Assembly: GCF_017745275.1 (NCBI RefSeq)
Contig: NZ_JAGHZS010000004.1
Coordinates: 496,001-560,000 of the forward strand
Direction of reading: 5' to 3'
Length of the DNA stretch: 64,000 nucleotides
From: Chitinophaga sp.
Lineage (GTDB): Bacteria; Bacteroidota; Bacteroidia; Chitinophagales; Chitinophagaceae
Shown here: positions 62,056 to 64,000 of the stretch, piece by piece
How positions within the stretch are numbered: the stretch's first letter is position 1
Layout: each line of letters begins with the position of its first letter
The notes under the pieces: generated by a model
Told to the model about the DNA's origin: nothing
The model's database searches: none
Seen by the model: only the letters and a program-made list of their open reading frames with translations
Translations under genes and position numbers: made by a program

Positions 62056-64000
62056 TTACCGTAACATCTCTTCATCCAAAGCCATGGAAGTAGTCAATGC
62101 CTCCTGCGTGCCAGGCTGTGGCCCCACGGCAGTGAAAGAAAAAATTTCTCCTGCCACCGGGTACAAAGCCGTTACGAATGCAGGCAGGGAGTGATAGCTG
62201 CCTTGGGGCTGGTATAGCGAAACATCCGGCCAGGCGACAATGATTTCATTAACACCGGTTAACAGTCTTTCCCGGCTCACAGTAAAAAACACATTGCACC
62301 ATTTCTCCGAAGCCCCGAAAGTGACCAGCGGAGAGCTATCTCCATTCAGGTATAACCGGATCTCCGAAAGGGAGGAGGTATCTGCAAACGGTGTCCGAAA
62401 GCATAGTTCAAAATCAAGATCCGTAGACCCGGCGCTTACAAACTGAAAACTGCTTTCGGCCTGGCGGGACTCATAGCAATGGTTTTCCCTGCCTATAAAG
62501 AACGTGTGATAAGATGTACTGGCATAATACGACTGTAGCAGATCGCATTTCTTTTCACTAATGGCATGTTCCGCTATCCTCAACTGCCGGATCGTATCGG
62601 CTGCCGGAACACCAGCTGTTTCCAGGGATTGTACAATGGCATTCACCAGGGTAATATCCATCAGTTTTTTCCCACGGGGAGGACATAACAGGATACCTCC
62701 TTCATATTGTCTCATGCTGCCATCCCGGATAATATCTTCAAAAGATTTACAAAAAAGGGTATATGCATAGCGGCTGGCAAAATCAATATAATGCAGCATA
62801 CCTTTCTGCACCCGCCTGGAAAGGCCTAATGCCTGATGGCAATGATACTGTATGATTTCTGCTGGCTGCCCCGAATGTGCATTGTAAATGGCTGCGCTGA
62901 AGTGCGCAATGGCGCAGATGTTGTTATCCGGCTTCATACCGCTGAACGGCACCTCTTCCAGGGGATAAGCACCACCTGCAAAAATCTGTAACAAAACCTG
63001 TGCTGTGTGGCGCATAGCGTGCATGATGCCTGTTGCGGTAAGATGACAATTATCCAGGAACAGTTGCCGGTCCGGTAACTGGTCCGGATATATTTCTCCG
63101 AATACTTCCTGCAGGTCTACCATATGCATTCCATACAAGGGTCCCGCTGTCAACAGCTGTTCCCTGATCGCGGTAATGCATCGTGGCATGCTGCCTGCAC
63201 TCCGCATATATACAATTGTATCCCGGGCCACTCTCAGGCAGGCGGCGGCTTTGTCATTTTCCTGCCGGCGAAGATGAAATGCCGCCATGAACTCATGCCC
63301 CAGCGGATTTGATGGATCCAGCCTGATCATATGATCCGCACTCTCCTGTAACAACGCATCATTGTGGTCAGCCAGCGCCTTTGCTGCCAACTTTTTTTGC
63401 TCCCTCCATTGTGCCCATCCGTTTCCTGGTAACCAGGGTTGTAGTGTTTCCGCAGCACTACTCTTCCAATCCTGCAGGTTAAATTCAGGCACCACAAATA
63501 CTACCGGAATATTCCTGTCTGTGAAATGCGTCTTTATATCTTCCAACAGCCCTGTTACCAGTAATGTTAGCCTTTCTTCCACCATAGCTTTTTGTACTGT
63601 TGATGAAGGCGCGCTATTACCCGGCTTCTGCCAGATATCCCTGTCTACTTCCCCAAATGCATTAAAGATCCAGTTATTGCCGGCGAAGATTACCACTGCA
63701 TCGGGTGACAGCAGGTGAGCCGACCGGATGATATCCTGCAAACCATCCAACAACATACTCGTTCTCGCCAGGTCAATCACTTCTGCTCCTTTTAAAAGCG
63801 TGGTTTTATTGACCACTGCCTCCAGTTCTTTGGCAACGTTATAGAACGGATCGTAAAGAAATCCGCGCGCAGCAGATTCTCCCAGCAATAAAATCCGTTT
63901 CCGGTTTTGCTTCGGCTGGATTGCCTCCACATCGGCCCAGAGATGCCATTCTCCACTTTTAGCATCATCGCGGCGATATACTCGTGCATCGTTTTCAGAA
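62056..64000 (-). CDS. SGNH/GDSL-hydrolase-like protein, 5' end outside the window
   Basis: The reading frame is open to the right edge of the window, so the gene is partial; a GTG at 63930 should not be taken as the start, since SENDARVYRRDD and EWHLWADVEA precede it in frame. RILLLGESAARGFLYDPFYN has the Ser motif of SGNH hydrolases, VVIFAGNNWIFNAFG the Asn block, and DNCHLTATGIMHAM the C-terminal Asp-x-x-His. The rest (from about ITLVNAIVQSLETAG to the end) looks beta-rich and ends in ALDEEMLR. Such proteins occur in polyketide and peptide gene clusters. It is convergent with the PPTase gene, 9 bases apart. Confidence 0.75.
   Translation of the reverse strand, partial: SENDARVYRRDDAKSGEWHLWADVEAIQPKQNRKRILLLGESAARGFLYDPFYNVAKELEAVVNKTTLLKGAEVIDLARTSMLLDGLQDIIRSAHLLSPDAVVIFAGNNWIFNAFGEVDRDIWQKPGNSAPSSTVQKAMVEERLTLLVTGLLEDIKTHFTDRNIPVVFVVPEFNLQDWKSSAAETLQPWLPGNGWAQWREQKKLAAKALADHNDALLQESADHMIRLDPSNPLGHEFMAAFHLRRQENDKAAACLRVARDTIVYMRSAGSMPRCITAIREQLLTAGPLYGMHMVDLQEVFGEIYPDQLPDRQLFLDNCHLTATGIMHAMRHTAQVLLQIFAGGAYPLEEVPFSGMKPDNNICAIAHFSAAIYNAHSGQPAEIIQYHCHQALGLSRRVQKGMLHYIDFASRYAYTLFCKSFEDIIRDGSMRQYEGGILLCPPRGKKLMDITLVNAIVQSLETAGVPAADTIRQLRIAEHAISEKKCDLLQSYYASTSYHTFFIGRENHCYESRQAESSFQFVSAGSTDLDFELCFRTPFADTSSLSEIRLYLNGDSSPLVTFGASEKWCNVFFTVSRERLLTGVNEIIVAWPDVSLYQPQGSYHSLPAFVTALYPVAGEIFSFTAVGPQPGTQEALTTSMALDEEMLR

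Noticed and set aside
63792..63989. Separate small minus-strand gene at the right edge
   Set aside because: The frame used by the SGNH-like protein is open across this region to the window edge; the alternative is a shadow.

Overview
This window is chromosomal DNA from a Bacteroidota bacterium, most likely a Chitinophaga-like member of the Chitinophagaceae. The evidence is a SusC/SusD pair with its own ECF sigma factor and FecR anti-sigma factor, a giant PKD-repeat protein with a type IX secretion (gliding-motility) C-terminal domain, GH20 and GH30 glycosidases, SMUG2-type DNA glycosylase, TAnnTTTG-type promoters and a general lack of Shine-Dalgarno sequences. There are no rRNA genes and no CRISPR array; one tRNA-Pro is present.

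Layout. 1-400: a MIP18/SufT-like Fe-S protein and its terminator. 444-11258: a six-gene cluster (SWIM zinc finger, DUF5691, MoxR AAA+ ATPase, DUF5682, VWA protein, DUF4132) that matches in domain content the uncharacterised yehI/yehL/yehM/yehP/yehQ group of E. coli. 11333-26236: housekeeping and envelope genes (GH20 hexosaminidase, pirin, CorC-like protein, TauE/SafE permease, BOF-domain protein, DAACS symporter, a transsulfuration enzyme under a SAM-I riboswitch, YdcF-like protein, hybrid histidine kinase, SMUG2 glycosylase and small unknowns). 26612-31021: cobalamin late-pathway genes (cobQ, cobD, cbiB) and an epimerase-like gene. 31159-38003: M1 peptidase, HdeD-like protein, desaturase, aldo/keto reductase, Old Yellow Enzyme. 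38134-43017: the PKD giant. 43183-45157: a DoxX-like membrane protein and a phytanoyl-CoA dioxygenase-like protein. 45258-54523: a polysaccharide utilisation locus (sigma, FecR, SusC with an STN domain, SusD, GH30). 54678-59523: tRNA-Pro followed by an AT-rich island bounded by a 15-bp direct repeat of the tRNA 3' end, carrying an HxlR regulator with twin operators, three redox/hydrolase genes, an unknown protein and a broken beta/gamma-crystallin gene. 59650-64000: a transposase remnant, a glycosyltransferase, a phosphopantetheinyl transferase and a SGNH-hydrolase-like gene that runs off the window.

The most unusual signal is not a gene. Six long palindromic elements (14349, 26353, 31043, 33811, 35743, 45143) sit directly on the 3' ends of genes. 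Their outer arms are tandem heptads ending in AAAGC, followed by a core that starts AGCTATT and whose sequence differs between copies but stays self-complementary inside each copy. In three cases the element supplies the last codons and the stop codon of the neighbouring gene. A-tract, stem and T-tract geometry suggests they act as bidirectional terminators. A single unpaired four-heptad array of the same period lies at 3259-3286.

All functional statements rest on motif recognition by eye; no database search was run.
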